From Penium margaritaceum (taxonomy: Eukaryota > Streptophyta > Zygnematophyceae > Desmidiales > Peniaceae): a stretch of DNA of 64,000 nucleotides. This document shows positions 13,501 through 23,701 of this stretch, one piece after another. The position numbers and the translations under genes were made by a program. The stretch covers positions 98,032 to 162,031 of the forward strand of contig SZWC01003637.1 of NCBI GenBank assembly GCA_023375785.1. The letters are read 5' to 3'. Numbering within the stretch: position 1 is the first letter of the stretch; each line of letters starts with the position of its first letter. Under the pieces are notes generated by a model. It had not been told where the DNA came from. It saw only the letters and a program-made list of their open reading frames with translations, and searched no databases.

Positions 13501-14366
13501 TTGGTGGAGGCACATCTTATCCTGTACCCAACAAAGCTCATCAATCAAGAGTGACTGCAACTATGGGCTTGTCATACTCGATAAGGAGGAAGAGGAGGAT
13601 TCTCCTAGCCCCTTGTCCTTGTCATGGACCGGCGCAAGTAGTGCTACTCGGTATGGGTCCAAACGTCAACATTGTCAGATCCAAAAACCGTTGACGTTTC
13701 TTGAGGAGATGAAACACTAGTAAACGTTGATGTTTAAGAAAAAACATTAGTTGTGTTGGTGATGACATCATTACCTACAATGATGATGTTAGCATGAAGG
13801 TCGTTCAAATCATGCAACACTTGGATCAACGATGAGTCAGATGATGCTGAATGCAATGGTGGTTGTTTTGTGGAAAAATAACCTCATTCAATTGTCATTT
13901 CCTGAATTCCAGATCTGACCCCATGTTTTTGTTTCTTGTACTCCACAAGGCACAAAACAAAGTGTGAGTGGATGTGATGGATAGCTTTTGACCAGAATTT
14001 CCAAAGAGACCTTACGATTCTAAAACGGTGGTCATTTGGGTTCATCACATTATAGCACGTTCAGGGTGGTGGTAGGTGCGACCTGACTGAATATTCTAAG
14101 AAGCTTCAGGCACCACACAAGGACATCACATGCCTCAAATGCTTCGGGAACTGGTTGGAGGAACCTCTGCTACATTCATGGGATTGGACATGGTGATGTG
14201 GTTGTAGCTTTCTTAGCAAGAACCTCTCTGTTGCTACAACCTGATGTGGCAAATCACTTTGGTTTGGTGGGCCCTCCCACGACCGTGGCTTTAGCAATGA
14301 ATCTCACAGCTACTACCACTATTTCATCTTTGATGTGCATCTCAGGGAGGGATGCCTTTCTGCTAC

Positions 14367-14783
14367 TGACGTGGTAACACTGTCCAGTCCTCTAGTGCAC
14401 TAGCAAGCAAGCAGGTGCAAGAAACAGCAACGGCTAGGCTAGGGATACACACAAAGTCTCATAAGCTCCAATAGCTTAGTAATGCAGAGATATGAAAACT
14501 AACAAGCACACAACAAAAGATCTAGAGGAATGCATGGCGGGTAATGCACACGGGAGTATCAGTTTGTCCCAAATCGGGCCCAAAACCATAGTTCGCAACT
14601 CTGATCACAGGCACCCAAACGCAACACAACGACTTGTCAACCGCATAGGTCCGACACAACGACTTGTCAACCGCATAGGTCCGACATCGATCGGTGGACA
14701 AACAATGAAAAACATACAAATCGGTCTCAAGAGCCTGTCCACCAAGAAAACTCTTGCAACTGTAAAAAACCTGCAAAGCATCA
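14367..14783 (-). repeat. Left piece of the 5' LTR of copia family 1
   Basis: Aligns with the 3' LTR from its edge (TGACGTGG against TGATGTGG) up to the ACTGTAAAAAACCTGC segment, after which similarity stops. It resumes at 18847. It contains a 30-bp tandem duplication (14624-14653 and 14654-14683) absent from the other LTR copies. Confidence 0.8.
14624..14683. repeat. 30-bp perfect tandem duplication inside an LTR
   Basis: Two identical 30-bp copies beginning ACACAACGACTTGTC and ending GCATAGGTCCG lie directly head to tail. They occur only in this LTR copy. Confidence 0.95.
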
Positions 14784-14784
14784 T

Positions 14785-17700
14785 AGATAAGATTAACTAG
14801 GGCATACAGGCCCATGGAGAAACTGTCATGAGCTTTGTTTGAGTGAGGCAGACAGTAAAGGCAAAATCTAGCTAAGTCTGAAACGCATTAAGAACAAGGA
14901 GAAAGTACAATGAGCCCTACTAAGTGCTCATGTACTGGGGACTGTTAGCTAGCCCACCAGGCCCCTTCATCTTCATTCCCCGCCACCTTCCCCGCCATTC
15001 AGAAACGTACCTTAACTGGTGCTATGAGCGCGCTGACCTCCACCCAACCCACGTCTGGAGCTGCGTGGCCATCGTGTGGTCGTCCACCCGACAGGAGGGC
15101 GACAAGCTCGCCCCCTGTGGGCGTCCTTGCACCTTCCTTGGTTTCTCGCATCAGTCCAAAGCCATGCACTTCTCAGATCCCTCCCGTCATTGCATCGTAG
15201 AGTCACGCGATGCTCTCTTCTTTGAGGAGTTGTTTCTCATGACCTCGTTTGACGGATCCCTCCTGTCATCGCATGTACATGCTGGTTCCTCGAGGTGGCC
15301 TCCCCGATCGCATCCATTGGTCCCTCGAGGCCGGCATTCCTAGTTGTGTCCGCTGGTCCCTCCGGGCCCGCATGCCCCATCTCGTTCGCTGGTCTTTCTA
15401 GTAGCCATGGTTGCGACCGCTGGTCCCTCCAAGCCGGCATCTCCCGTCGCATGCGTTGGTCCCTCCGGTCCGGCATCCCCAGTCGCGTCCACTGGTCCTT
15501 GAGGGCCAGCATCCCCACTTATGTCCGCTGGTCCGTCCGGGCCGGCATCCCCAGTTGTGTCCGCCGATCCCTCCAGACCAGCAGCCCCAGTCTCATCCGC
15601 TGGTCCCTCCGGACCAGCAGCCCTAGTCGCGTCTGCTGGCCCCTCTGAACCGTGTCCCTTCGGGCCAGTTGCCCTGTCCACCTTTGCTAGACCCTCTGAC
15701 TTGTCCCCGACTGCTCCATCTCTCCTATCTCCCACCCTACCACGCTACACGTGTGGCACTGTCCCACATGTCTTGTCGCCTCTCGACAGACCTCCAAGCA
15801 TGGTCGTGAGTGGGGACCCTGGCACCAAGGCCCTCGGCCAAGCGACATCGGTTGTCATTACAGACCTCCACACGCATTTCGTAGTGGGTTACGCCATGCT
15901 CCATCAAGAGCACCAATAGGCCATCACATTAGCACTCACACGCATCCCACCTGGAGCCCGACCGGGTAGGCCCTCACAATCCGCTCCATGGTATGCCCGG
16001 ACAACCCAGCCACCCTTCACGAAGCTCATGCTTCCCTTGAGGCCGTGCATTGGGTTGGCACATGCGCCAACGAGCTCGCTACTATCTAGTATCATCACGT
16101 CTATGACCTTGTAGACCTCCCTCCCGGTTGGAGTGCCATTGGCGCCAAGAGAGTCCTCCGGGACAAGTGGACGCCTGACGGGTTCTTAGACAAGTACAAG
16201 ACCCGCCTCACAACCAAGGGGTTTCCTCAGGTACCTGGTGTCGACTACGGCCAGGTCTTTGCCCTGGTTGGTCGTTTCTCCACTAGCCAGGTCCTCTTTG
16301 GCCTGGTTGCTTAGCACGGATGGGAGCTACATCAAATGGACATGAGCAACGCCTTTCTCCATGGCTCGTTGGAGGATGAGGAGCTCTACATGGTGCAGCC
16401 CCCAGGGTTCGACGATGGCTCCGGCAAGGTCTGGGTACGGAAGGCCCTCTATGGCGTGAAAAATCTCCTTTGTACTAGAACAAGGAGATCAATAGTATGC
16501 TCCTTAGCGTAGCCTCCTTTGGAGCACTGCAGACCCCGCACTGTTCATCAGCCCATGAGGCCAGACCTTCGCCGTTGTCTTGGTCTACGTCGATGACCTG
16601 CTCATCGCATCACCAAACGTAGCTACCATTCGGCGCGTGAAGGACCTGTTATACACCACCTACCGCGTGAAGGACCTCAAGCCTGCCCAAGTCTTTGTGG
16701 GTATGGATCTTGAGCATGATCGCTCCCATGGTGTCCTGCATGTCCATGAGGCCACCTATGCACAGACCCTATCCGCTTGCTTCACCAAGGACCTGCCCCT
16801 CGTGCCGAGCGTATCCTCACCTATGTTACCCAGTGGCTAGGCAAAGCTAAAGAGCTTTGATCAAGCCGTGGCAGGGGAGCCAGTTGATGTGACCACGTAT
16901 CTGTGTATAATCAGGTCACTAATTTTCCTATCGATGATGATGCGTACAGACATAGCATTTGCCATCAACCTCTTGCTTCATTTCTTCCAGGAGCAGTGTC
17001 ACTTCCACTTCGAAGACGCGATCCGAGTACTGCGCTATGTCGTGTCGACCCCATGGCGAGGCCTCATGTTCCGCCGAAGGCCATCCGTAGTTACGGTGGA
17101 CTACACGGATAGTGACTGGGCCAGCAGTCCAAACGGTAAGAGCCGCACTGGCTAGATCTTGTTGGCGGCACGGCTGTGTCCTAGCATAGTGGTAAGCAAG
17201 GCTGCATTGCACGCAGCACTCCTGAGGCTAAGTATCTGGCCCTTGGCTCTGGCGCATGTGAGAGCGTGTGGTTGCGTCGCTTGTTGTTCGAGTTGTGTCA
17301 GTGAGTCGCATCTATCGCATTACACTGTGATAATGAGAGTGCCATGGCCATCGCCGACAATGAACGCTTGCATAACACATGCACAAAGCACATTAATGTC
17401 AAGTATCACTATGTGCCTTCATTGTTACATGACGGCAGCTTCAACGACGTGTGGGTTGAGACAACACGACAGTTGGCTGATTTATTGACCAAGGTATTTC
17501 ACCACGACTAGTTCAAGAAGGGTGTGAGTGCGGTCGGTGTGTGTCCGTGAGCTGATTCCTCTGCTCCTACCTGCCTGTCCTTGGGGAGTCAGCTTGTCTG
17601 GTGGATGTGCCAGTACACGCCCATGTGCACCGCGCCAGTGAGTCAAGGGTGAGTGTTGGTTTTTATACACCTCTCATTGTTCTCTGTTGTGTCCTCTTGG

Positions 17701-18846
17701 CTTGTGTACATTGGCTTGCAGATGAGTGACAGCGAGACGGGATGGTACTGGAGCGTCATCTGGTGGAGCCGACGCGTGCTGAGGTCTACACGCGTCATAC
17801 TGCAGCTTCTTCCCCTAGGCGTGAGACGTGCTCAGCTCCATCAGCAGACCTTCACAGCAATCACGCCGCTGTCAGGCACTGCCTCCTAGATGCTTCGTAT
17901 GCTTGTCATGTGTCGGATCTGACTGCACCATTGTACTCATAGCTTCTTGCCGAGTTTCGGATTTTTTGACACAGTTGTGGTTGGGATGATTCTGGCCTAG
18001 GCACTACCCGGGTTTAGGTGGCCATAACTCCTTGCTTCTAGTTTTCTTGATGATTCCGACCATACGACTGTGTTTGCAGCATGGGTGTTTTGGTGTGGTC
18101 TGGTTTTGAGGAAAAACGGACGACGCACAGGTTTGGGACTGTCGACTGCCTGCCAAGGCTCACCGAGAATACTTAGCCTGCCAGAACATAGAGAATTTCC
18201 TGATTGGTTGGTAGCTTGAGCAACAAGCTCTACAGAGCTGAGCCCGGCCTAGTTCTGTGAGGGGTGTCTCGGTTCCATTCATTCTCAGTTGCAGGTCACT
18301 CACGTCTCAAGTGTGTCTGCCTTTCTGGCACTAACTCCTTAGTGCGCAGTTTTCATCTCACAAGTCTTAAATTAGCTAGAGGGGGCAGCAGTGCAAATCA
18401 GCGAGCGTGGGGCCATGCCTACTCCAGCCACACTACAGCCCCAACCAACCGCTCTAGGCTAGTTTCTAGCTCGGGTCTCAACCACCGAGACTTAACGAGC
18501 CGTGTTTGAAAGACAAAGAATTAGTGTCCAGTCATCACAACACACTTTCCAAGTCTTTGAAGGGACACTACTACCATCGGGTCACCTCGTCGCACCGGTG
18601 CAATCCACCGAGTGCGCGGGTCTTGACCCACCGAGAAAAGTCTCCTAGCTCCCAACAAACCAATGAAGCTGCGGGAACACATTGGTCATGTTTTGTCGGT
18701 ACTTTCGTACGTACTGGAGAAGTCTCAGGACACTTAGAAGGCCCATCGTGTCGTCATGCTCTCCTCTACCCTGTATCACCAACGTGGGGTATATGGGTTA
18801 TCCGTTTCCATCGCTTGTGACAGGTGGAAGTCACATAAACCAACAC
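14785..18846 (+). mobile_element. Ty1/copia fossil nested in the copia 1 LTR
   Basis: Plus-strand broken copia element occupying the break in the copia 1 5' LTR. Visible parts include an integrase C-terminal region about 14960-15240 (GRPCTFLGFSHQSKAMHF). Next come a 36-bp repeat linker (15285-15660) and reverse transcriptase about 16100-16860 (VYVDDLLIASP). RNase H is 16868-17510, with YTDSDWASSPNGKSRTG and LADLLTK near its end. A 1.3-kb non-coding 3' part (17520-18846) probably includes its 3' LTR, whose exact edges I cannot fix. The left part (14805-14960) has an inverted relative at 19185-19350. Several breaks are present. Confidence 0.8.
15285..15660 (+). repeat. 36-bp tandem repeats in the nested copia linker
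   Basis: About ten degenerate 36-bp units centred on CCGCTGGTCCCTCCGG. In the plus-strand frame they give a 12-residue repeat of the form SAGPSGPASPVV. The array lies between integrase and reverse transcriptase, the same place as the unrelated 36-bp array of copia family 1. Confidence 0.85.
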
Positions 18847-19011
18847 TCATGAAATTATAGCAGCTGTCTGGCAACTGCTGGTGGGTGGAACCACCGCGCG
18901 TCGGTGTTCCGGCACCAGTTGGGTCCGTATCATGGATCTGCACAAGCATGGACACGGCCGAGTGGTCACAGTAAGTTGTATGGAGAGACAAAGATGACTC
19001 ACATCACAACA
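18847..19011 (-). repeat. Right piece of the 5' LTR of copia family 1
   Basis: Continues the alignment to the 3' LTR where the piece at 14367-14783 stops (AGCTGTCTGGCAACTG against AGCTATCTGGAAGTTG). It ends at CATCACAACA, the outer edge of the element. Confidence 0.8.
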
Positions 19012-19016
19012 GGTGG

Positions 19017-19974
19017 TCCTACCATACCAGTGTAGAGTCTGGATGTGTTTTGGGTATGCTGCACATTTTCTCAACCGTCGAAGCCCGTGCTCTTGGTGGC
19101 TTGATTTAGTGCCTCGAGAGACCTCTCTTGTTTGTATTTGAGTCCATTTTTGTGCATATTCCTGGTTCGTGCATGTTGGTGCAATGGGGACGAAAGGGTG
19201 TAGCGGACTAGCCTCCAATCCCCAACGCATAAGCACACAATGGGGCTTATTGTACTTCCTCCTTGATCTTAATACGTTCTGAACTTAACCAGGTTTGGCC
19301 TTTAGAGTCTGCCTCTCACTTGCAGAGCTCATGGAAACTTTACATGGCCTATACCAGAAAACCAGAGGTGATGAGTGTGCACACGACCACCAAGTGAGTG
19401 ACGAGCTCGCTTGTGGCAAGCTGTGTAAGCATCATACCCCTCGCTTGAATCAAACCTAGCTTTGAAATGAAACCATTGAATGCGATTGCTACCGAACAAA
19501 AATCTGACAGATTCTCCACAATGGGGAACCTAGCTTATTTGGCACACATGAACTACCAACCGATAACACTTAAGAAACTTAGAATTTATAACAAAAACAT
19601 GCAAGCATGAAAAAGCACATTATTCTTTCCACAAAGTGTATGAAAAGGCAATGTTCTTACGAAAGGAGTGAAATACAACATTTCTGGTATAGGCTCGAGT
19701 TGGTGTTTCACCACAAACAAGCCTGCACTTGATTCCCCTCCTCCAAATTCTCTTGGTCAATATGTTGAGCGGAATATGCATATAATCGGGTTTCAGAACA
19801 AAACAACCCATCCCCCTGTCGTCATGTGAGAAATAACCTAGCTACCCATATGATGTTGCGACCGCTAGGCCAGTAACAAGGACAAGGACAAGGACAAGGC
19901 TATGTCGAGGCATCATGTCATGCATCGTTGGCGCATGAGATGGACCTCATGCATAATCAATACTAACGCCAAAA
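19017..19974. other. Spacer without a recognisable gene
   Basis: No coding motif on either strand. The part 19185-19350 is the inverted relative of 14805-14960. A short direct repeat of GACAAG units (ACAAGGACAAGGACAAGG) is at about 19876-19894. Otherwise nothing is seen. Confidence 0.5.
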
Positions 19975-20565
19975 GGTGACGTTTGTGACACTTTTTGGGG
20001 AGGTTTGTGTGACGTTTTTGGGGAGTTTGAGACTCCCCAGGCACTGAAAGGGAACCTGCCGAGCCTCCCTACTGCAGGGCCCGAAAGGTGGCCGTGCACA
20101 AAATGAAAACTCAAACCCCTAGAGATTTGTCGGTGAGTAGTCTGAATTAGGGAGAAATAGCCAGGATATCCACGTGCCTGAAGGGTTGACCCTGCAATAT
20201 CCACAAGCAGTGATTCACATCTGCCATGTCCAGCACTTAAAGAGAAAAAAACAAGGTGTACGACCTCACTCATCATGCTCGATCAGTGACGTGCGTTGTT
20301 GACCGAGCATGGCGACGAGGGTCATGTGACCGTCGCTCGATTCCGACCCTCGCTCCCTCGCAGGATCGCAATCAAGCGATGACCCTCTTTCTCAATCTTT
20401 TCTCTTGACGCGCAAGCCCCCTATCACAATCTGGGGTTTTGTATGTTGTCCGTGGGTGGAGCTCACACAAAACATAACGCCCTACATCCTAATAGGGGGT
20501 TTGCGCGTCGAACAAATAAATGAAACAAGTTTTACGCAACGCTTACATGGATTGAAAAGAAACGA
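19975..20565 (+). mobile_element. Fold-back (hairpin-chain) element, copy 1
   Basis: Non-coding repeat related to 28365-29260. The central hairpin is present: GCGCAAGCCCCCTAT near 20410 pairs with ATAGGGGGTTTGCGC-like sequence near 20500. The flank GCATGGCGACGAGGGTCATG is shared with copy 2. Its left end (19975-20120), read in reverse complement, matches the right part of copy 2 (28865-28990). The family therefore has long inverted arms outside the central hairpin. The right half beyond the central hairpin is missing here. No transposase is present. Confidence 0.65.
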
Positions 20566-20580
20566 GAAGGAAATTACTGT

Positions 20581-20850
20581 AAGATACCCATTGTTTTGCT
20601 CTATAAATCAGCGGTATCCATAGTCAAAAACGAACTGACGGCGGTGCCCATTGTCGTAACCAATAAGTTAGCAATGTCCATACTCGGAAACAAAATGACA
20701 GCGGTGCCCATAGTGGAGAATAAAACAACAGCTATGCCCTTGGTTAGTATCCGTCATGGGCACGCTTCACATGCATTTCACGTTTTTAACACATTTGAGA
20801 TGGATTTTAACAACAGTGTTCAGACGACTTGCTAGTGCATCATGGGCGGA
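20581..20850 (+). repeat. 30-bp-unit (decapeptide) module, copy 1
   Basis: Five units of exactly 30 bp in register (20581-20730), each with a core like GCGGTGCCCATAGTC. A non-repetitive tail follows (TTAGTATCCGTCATGGGCAC, then TTTGAGATGG). Read in one plus-strand frame the units are open and give decapeptides of the form AVPIVENKTT. The first unit (IPIVLLYKS) is a distinct type that also comes first in the other copies. The tail matches 47297-47390 in reverse complement, down to CAGACGACTTG. Confidence 0.85.
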
Positions 20851-21194
20851 TGAACGCGTAATATAGAATGAAATTCACGTGCCTTGATACGATTATGATG
20901 CCTTCTTCAGTGGAGTATGGTGTATGATATTGCAAGGAATCGACTAGTAGCTACACGTTGCACACCATATGGCTGATTGCGTCATGTGACTGATTTGATC
21001 GTAGGATCCTCGAAGTTTACCAGATAGCAAATTAGTTTGCCTGGAGCGTGTCCCTTTCTTTGCGCAAATTCTTGTCTGATTTTGACAGCCTGTCTTGTTG
21101 CTACTTCTGCCCATTCCCCGAGTCGCAACGTACCTCCCATCATGCAGGGCTACCATGTGCTTCCCTAGGCTGCTGTCCTACGCAAGGTTGAAAT
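20851..21194. other. Spacer between the decapeptide module and the MuDR-like gene
   Basis: Nothing recognisable on either strand. If the transposase belongs to an element bounded by the 20.6-kb and 26.3-kb modules, this would be its 5' non-coding part; that is inference. Confidence 0.4.
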
Positions 21195-23701
21195 ATGTTT
21201 CTTTTCCATAGTGAGGTTTGCGCGTCGCGGGGGGTTCTGGCATTGCTCGCCATTGCGGTACTGCTCATCGTTGATGATGTCGCAAGCCCTTACGAGGGTC
21301 TGCTTGAATGCGCATGGGAGATAAATGGAGGTATCCAAGTTATAAAATTCCATGTTTTCTGCACGAGGTACCCATGTTGTCTCCCGATGGTGGGGAACAC
21401 GCACCAGAAAGGTGGTGAAGCGGTCACATCATCCTGGTTTCCACCCAATGACAGCGGCGACGACGTGATCGACGAGCCTTCTCCTCCGCGACAAGCTCCT
21501 CCTCACAAGGACAGCGATGCACCGCACATTGCAGTCGACGGTGCTACACGCCGTGAAGCTGTGGCTCTCTTGAGGATATCTCATGTAGGCAGTCGAGTGA
21601 CGTCGACCAAGGACATGCCCATTGGGACCGACGATGAGACCAAAGCAGTCAACGCCAAGGCGAAGGCTGCCTCCCCCAACATGGCCAAGCTGACCCCACA
21701 CAATGCAGCCTCGAAGAAGTAGAAGGCTGTGGTTAGTTTCCCCATTGGCTCATCCTTTGAGACCATGGCTACATGCAAAGCAGCAGTAGAAAAGTATGCG
21801 GTTGAGAGCCGAATGTCCCTCACGCGGCTGAAGAGCGACCCCAAGCGCTTTGTGGTACGCTGCAAGCAGTTTGTCTCCAAGAAATGCCCATGGATCGTGC
21901 GTGTAGCCTATAGCAAGAGGTCCGGTTCATTCCACATCACCTCCTTTACGGACGGGTACTTATGTGACCCCGGAGTCAGCCAGGGTACCCCGGTGCGCTC
22001 CACGTGGTGGGTGGCATGGCACATCCAAAACACCCTCACGAAGGACCCGTCGGCAACACCAAAGGCGATGCAGGCAATCATGATGAAGGTTGGCAGCACA
22101 AAAATCTTGTACCTTGCAAAAAAGGTCCATTAAGAGAAGATGTGCAACAAGAAGGAGGATTCCTAGACCATGTTCCCTTAATACGTGGCAAACGTAATTT
22201 AATTCTTTCCCCTCATGCTTGTCATGGTTTTTCATTGTGCCAAACTCCTGCTTCTGGTTGCACACTAAGCGTGTCAAACATGTTGTCTCCTGCAGCTCTT
22301 AACATGGACCCGCTGGCCATCGTGAAGGCTGAGAAAGACCGGGAAACTGGTGACCGGGTGTTTGTTGTACCAGGATCCTGCCATGGAGGTTTTGAGAACA
22401 CTCGGTGAGTGCTCATCGTGGATGAGACCCACCAAAGAAATGGGCACAAGAAAGTCCTTTTGATCATGTAGTTCTTTGATGTGAACGACAATGCCATGCA
22501 CGCGACGTACGCTTTGGTGTCTAGAGAGGACAAGTGTTATTGGACGTGGTTCCGCGAGCTTGTTGCAGCAGCATACCTAATCGCGGCATAGGTTGGAACA
22601 GCGGTCATGTTAGACCGTGAAAAGGGGTTGGCAAACGCAGTGGAGGCCAAACTATTCGGTTCAACGCACACCTACTACACCTAACACCTCATGCAGGACG
22701 TGCAATTTTGGTGCTAGGGCAAATCGGGCTCTCTCTTCTGGAACCTAGCCCACACGACAACACAAGAGGATTGGGATACCTGCTTGGTCGAGATGAGCCG
22801 GTCGGCTCCAAGGGCTGTGGATTACCTACTGAGGAGCCAAACCACGAAACGTCAACATCAGTTTGCACAGACACCACTCCACAGCACGTCAACATGAGCA
22901 CCAAAGAGTGTTCGTGCAGAAGGTGGCATGAGTATGGGGTGCCATGCACGCATGCCTACAGTCTCTTACTGGAGAATGCCCTCAACCCCGTTGTGAGCGT
23001 GGACTCCGGCTAACTAAACCTCAGCTACAAACACACAAACAATGCCCCTTTCCCCCTGCCCAAGATGAGGCTTATGAAGCCGGTTGAACCGAAGTGGCTG
23101 CAGCCTGGCCCACGTCGTGGGCTTGGGCGTCCTGCCACAGTAAGATTAGACAAGTACGCAAAGGTGAAGAAGTAACGGATATGTGCCCACTGTGGGAAGC
23201 AAGGCCATGTGTGGCGTGCATGTCCTAACATGGAGGCCCCAGCTCCAGAGCAAATGGCAGTCGCACACGTCACAGAACGGGAGGCAGAGCATCGCATGAG
23301 GGCGTCCTGCAGGTCGAACGTGGACGCCATGGGGTACTCCGGGGATGAGGCGGAGGATGTCCCCCTTGCTTAAGAGGAGGCAGAGTCGGATGAGGAGGGG
23401 GAGGAGGACGAGGACAAGGACGGGGAGGGGGAGGAGGACGAGGAAGGGGAGGAGGAGGACGATGAGGATGGGGAGGAGGAGGAGGGGCAAGAGGGGGATG
23501 AGGAAGACGAGGGGTAGGAGGGGGATGAGGAGGAGGGGGAGGAGGGGGGTGAGGCAGAGGAGGGGCGGGAGGTAATCGATCCGATCTCAGTCTCCAGTGA
23601 GGATGAAGGGGTTGAGCACGATGATACAGAGGGTCATGAGGAGGCATGGATGGCCTTCCACTAGGAGGTGGACAACATCAACCGTTCCTGGGGAATTTGG
23701 T
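21195..23701 (+). pseudogene. MuDR-like (MULE) transposase, decayed
   Basis: DNA-transposon transposase in three successive frames. One frame runs 21195-22133 with an in-frame TAG at 21720-21722. After it comes the MuDR N-terminal DNA-binding domain (21760-21970, with RFVVRCKQ and SFHITSFTDGYLCDP) and the linker TPKAMQAIMM. A second frame (about 22290-22860) holds the DDE core: IVDETH near 22415, WTWFRELV near 22540, and MLDREKGL near 22610. It has in-frame stops at 22406, 22469, 22589, 22682 and 22715. A third frame (22890-23700) has a SWIM finger (CSCRRWHEYGVPCTHA), a CCHC knuckle (CAHCGKQGHVWRAC, about 23182-23223) and a very acidic tail. In the family, the protein cuts and pastes its own element. 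This copy is non-functional. No terminal inverted repeats were found next to it. Confidence 0.88.
23366..23575 (+). repeat. Purine-rich tract encoding the acidic tail
   Basis: About 210 bases made almost wholly of G and A on the plus strand (GAGGAGGACGAGGA-like). It encodes the Glu/Asp-rich C-terminal tail of the MULE transposase. Long stop-free readings on the other strand here are an effect of composition. Confidence 0.9.

Larger units (their letters stand above)
6903..19011 (-). mobile_element. Ty1/copia fossil, family 1 (whole span, with nested copia)
   Basis: Broken copia element running right to left. The 3' LTR is 6903-7499, preceded on the minus strand by a purine tract ending AGGGGAG. 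In element order (right to left), I see a gag zone about 13330-12480 and protease/pre-integrase about 12200-11540. The integrase region is about 11530-10570, followed by a 36-bp repeat linker at 10530-10150. Reverse transcriptase is 9100-8265 (LVYADDLLIVSP visible) and RNase H about 8250-7560, ending QLADFLTKAL. The 5' LTR is in two pieces, 14367-14783 and 18847-19011, split by another copia element. The outer flanks are GCTGG (6898-6902) and GGTGG (19012-19016), a probable 5-bp target duplication with one difference. There are many breaks, so it is old. Confidence 0.85.

Noticed and set aside
20581-20730. Regular 30-bp repeats as a CRISPR array
   Set aside because: The units are directly abutting, divergent, and have no spacers; the context is eukaryotic transposon-rich DNA.
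22405-22410. GTGAGT as an intron donor that would remove a stop in the MULE core
   Set aside because: The conserved DDE motif follows immediately in the same frame, and further stops occur downstream, so decay is the simpler reading.
23270-23650. Long stop-free Pro/His-rich and Leu-rich readings on the minus strand
   Set aside because: They are the complement of the G/A-rich acidic tail of the MULE protein and arise from composition.
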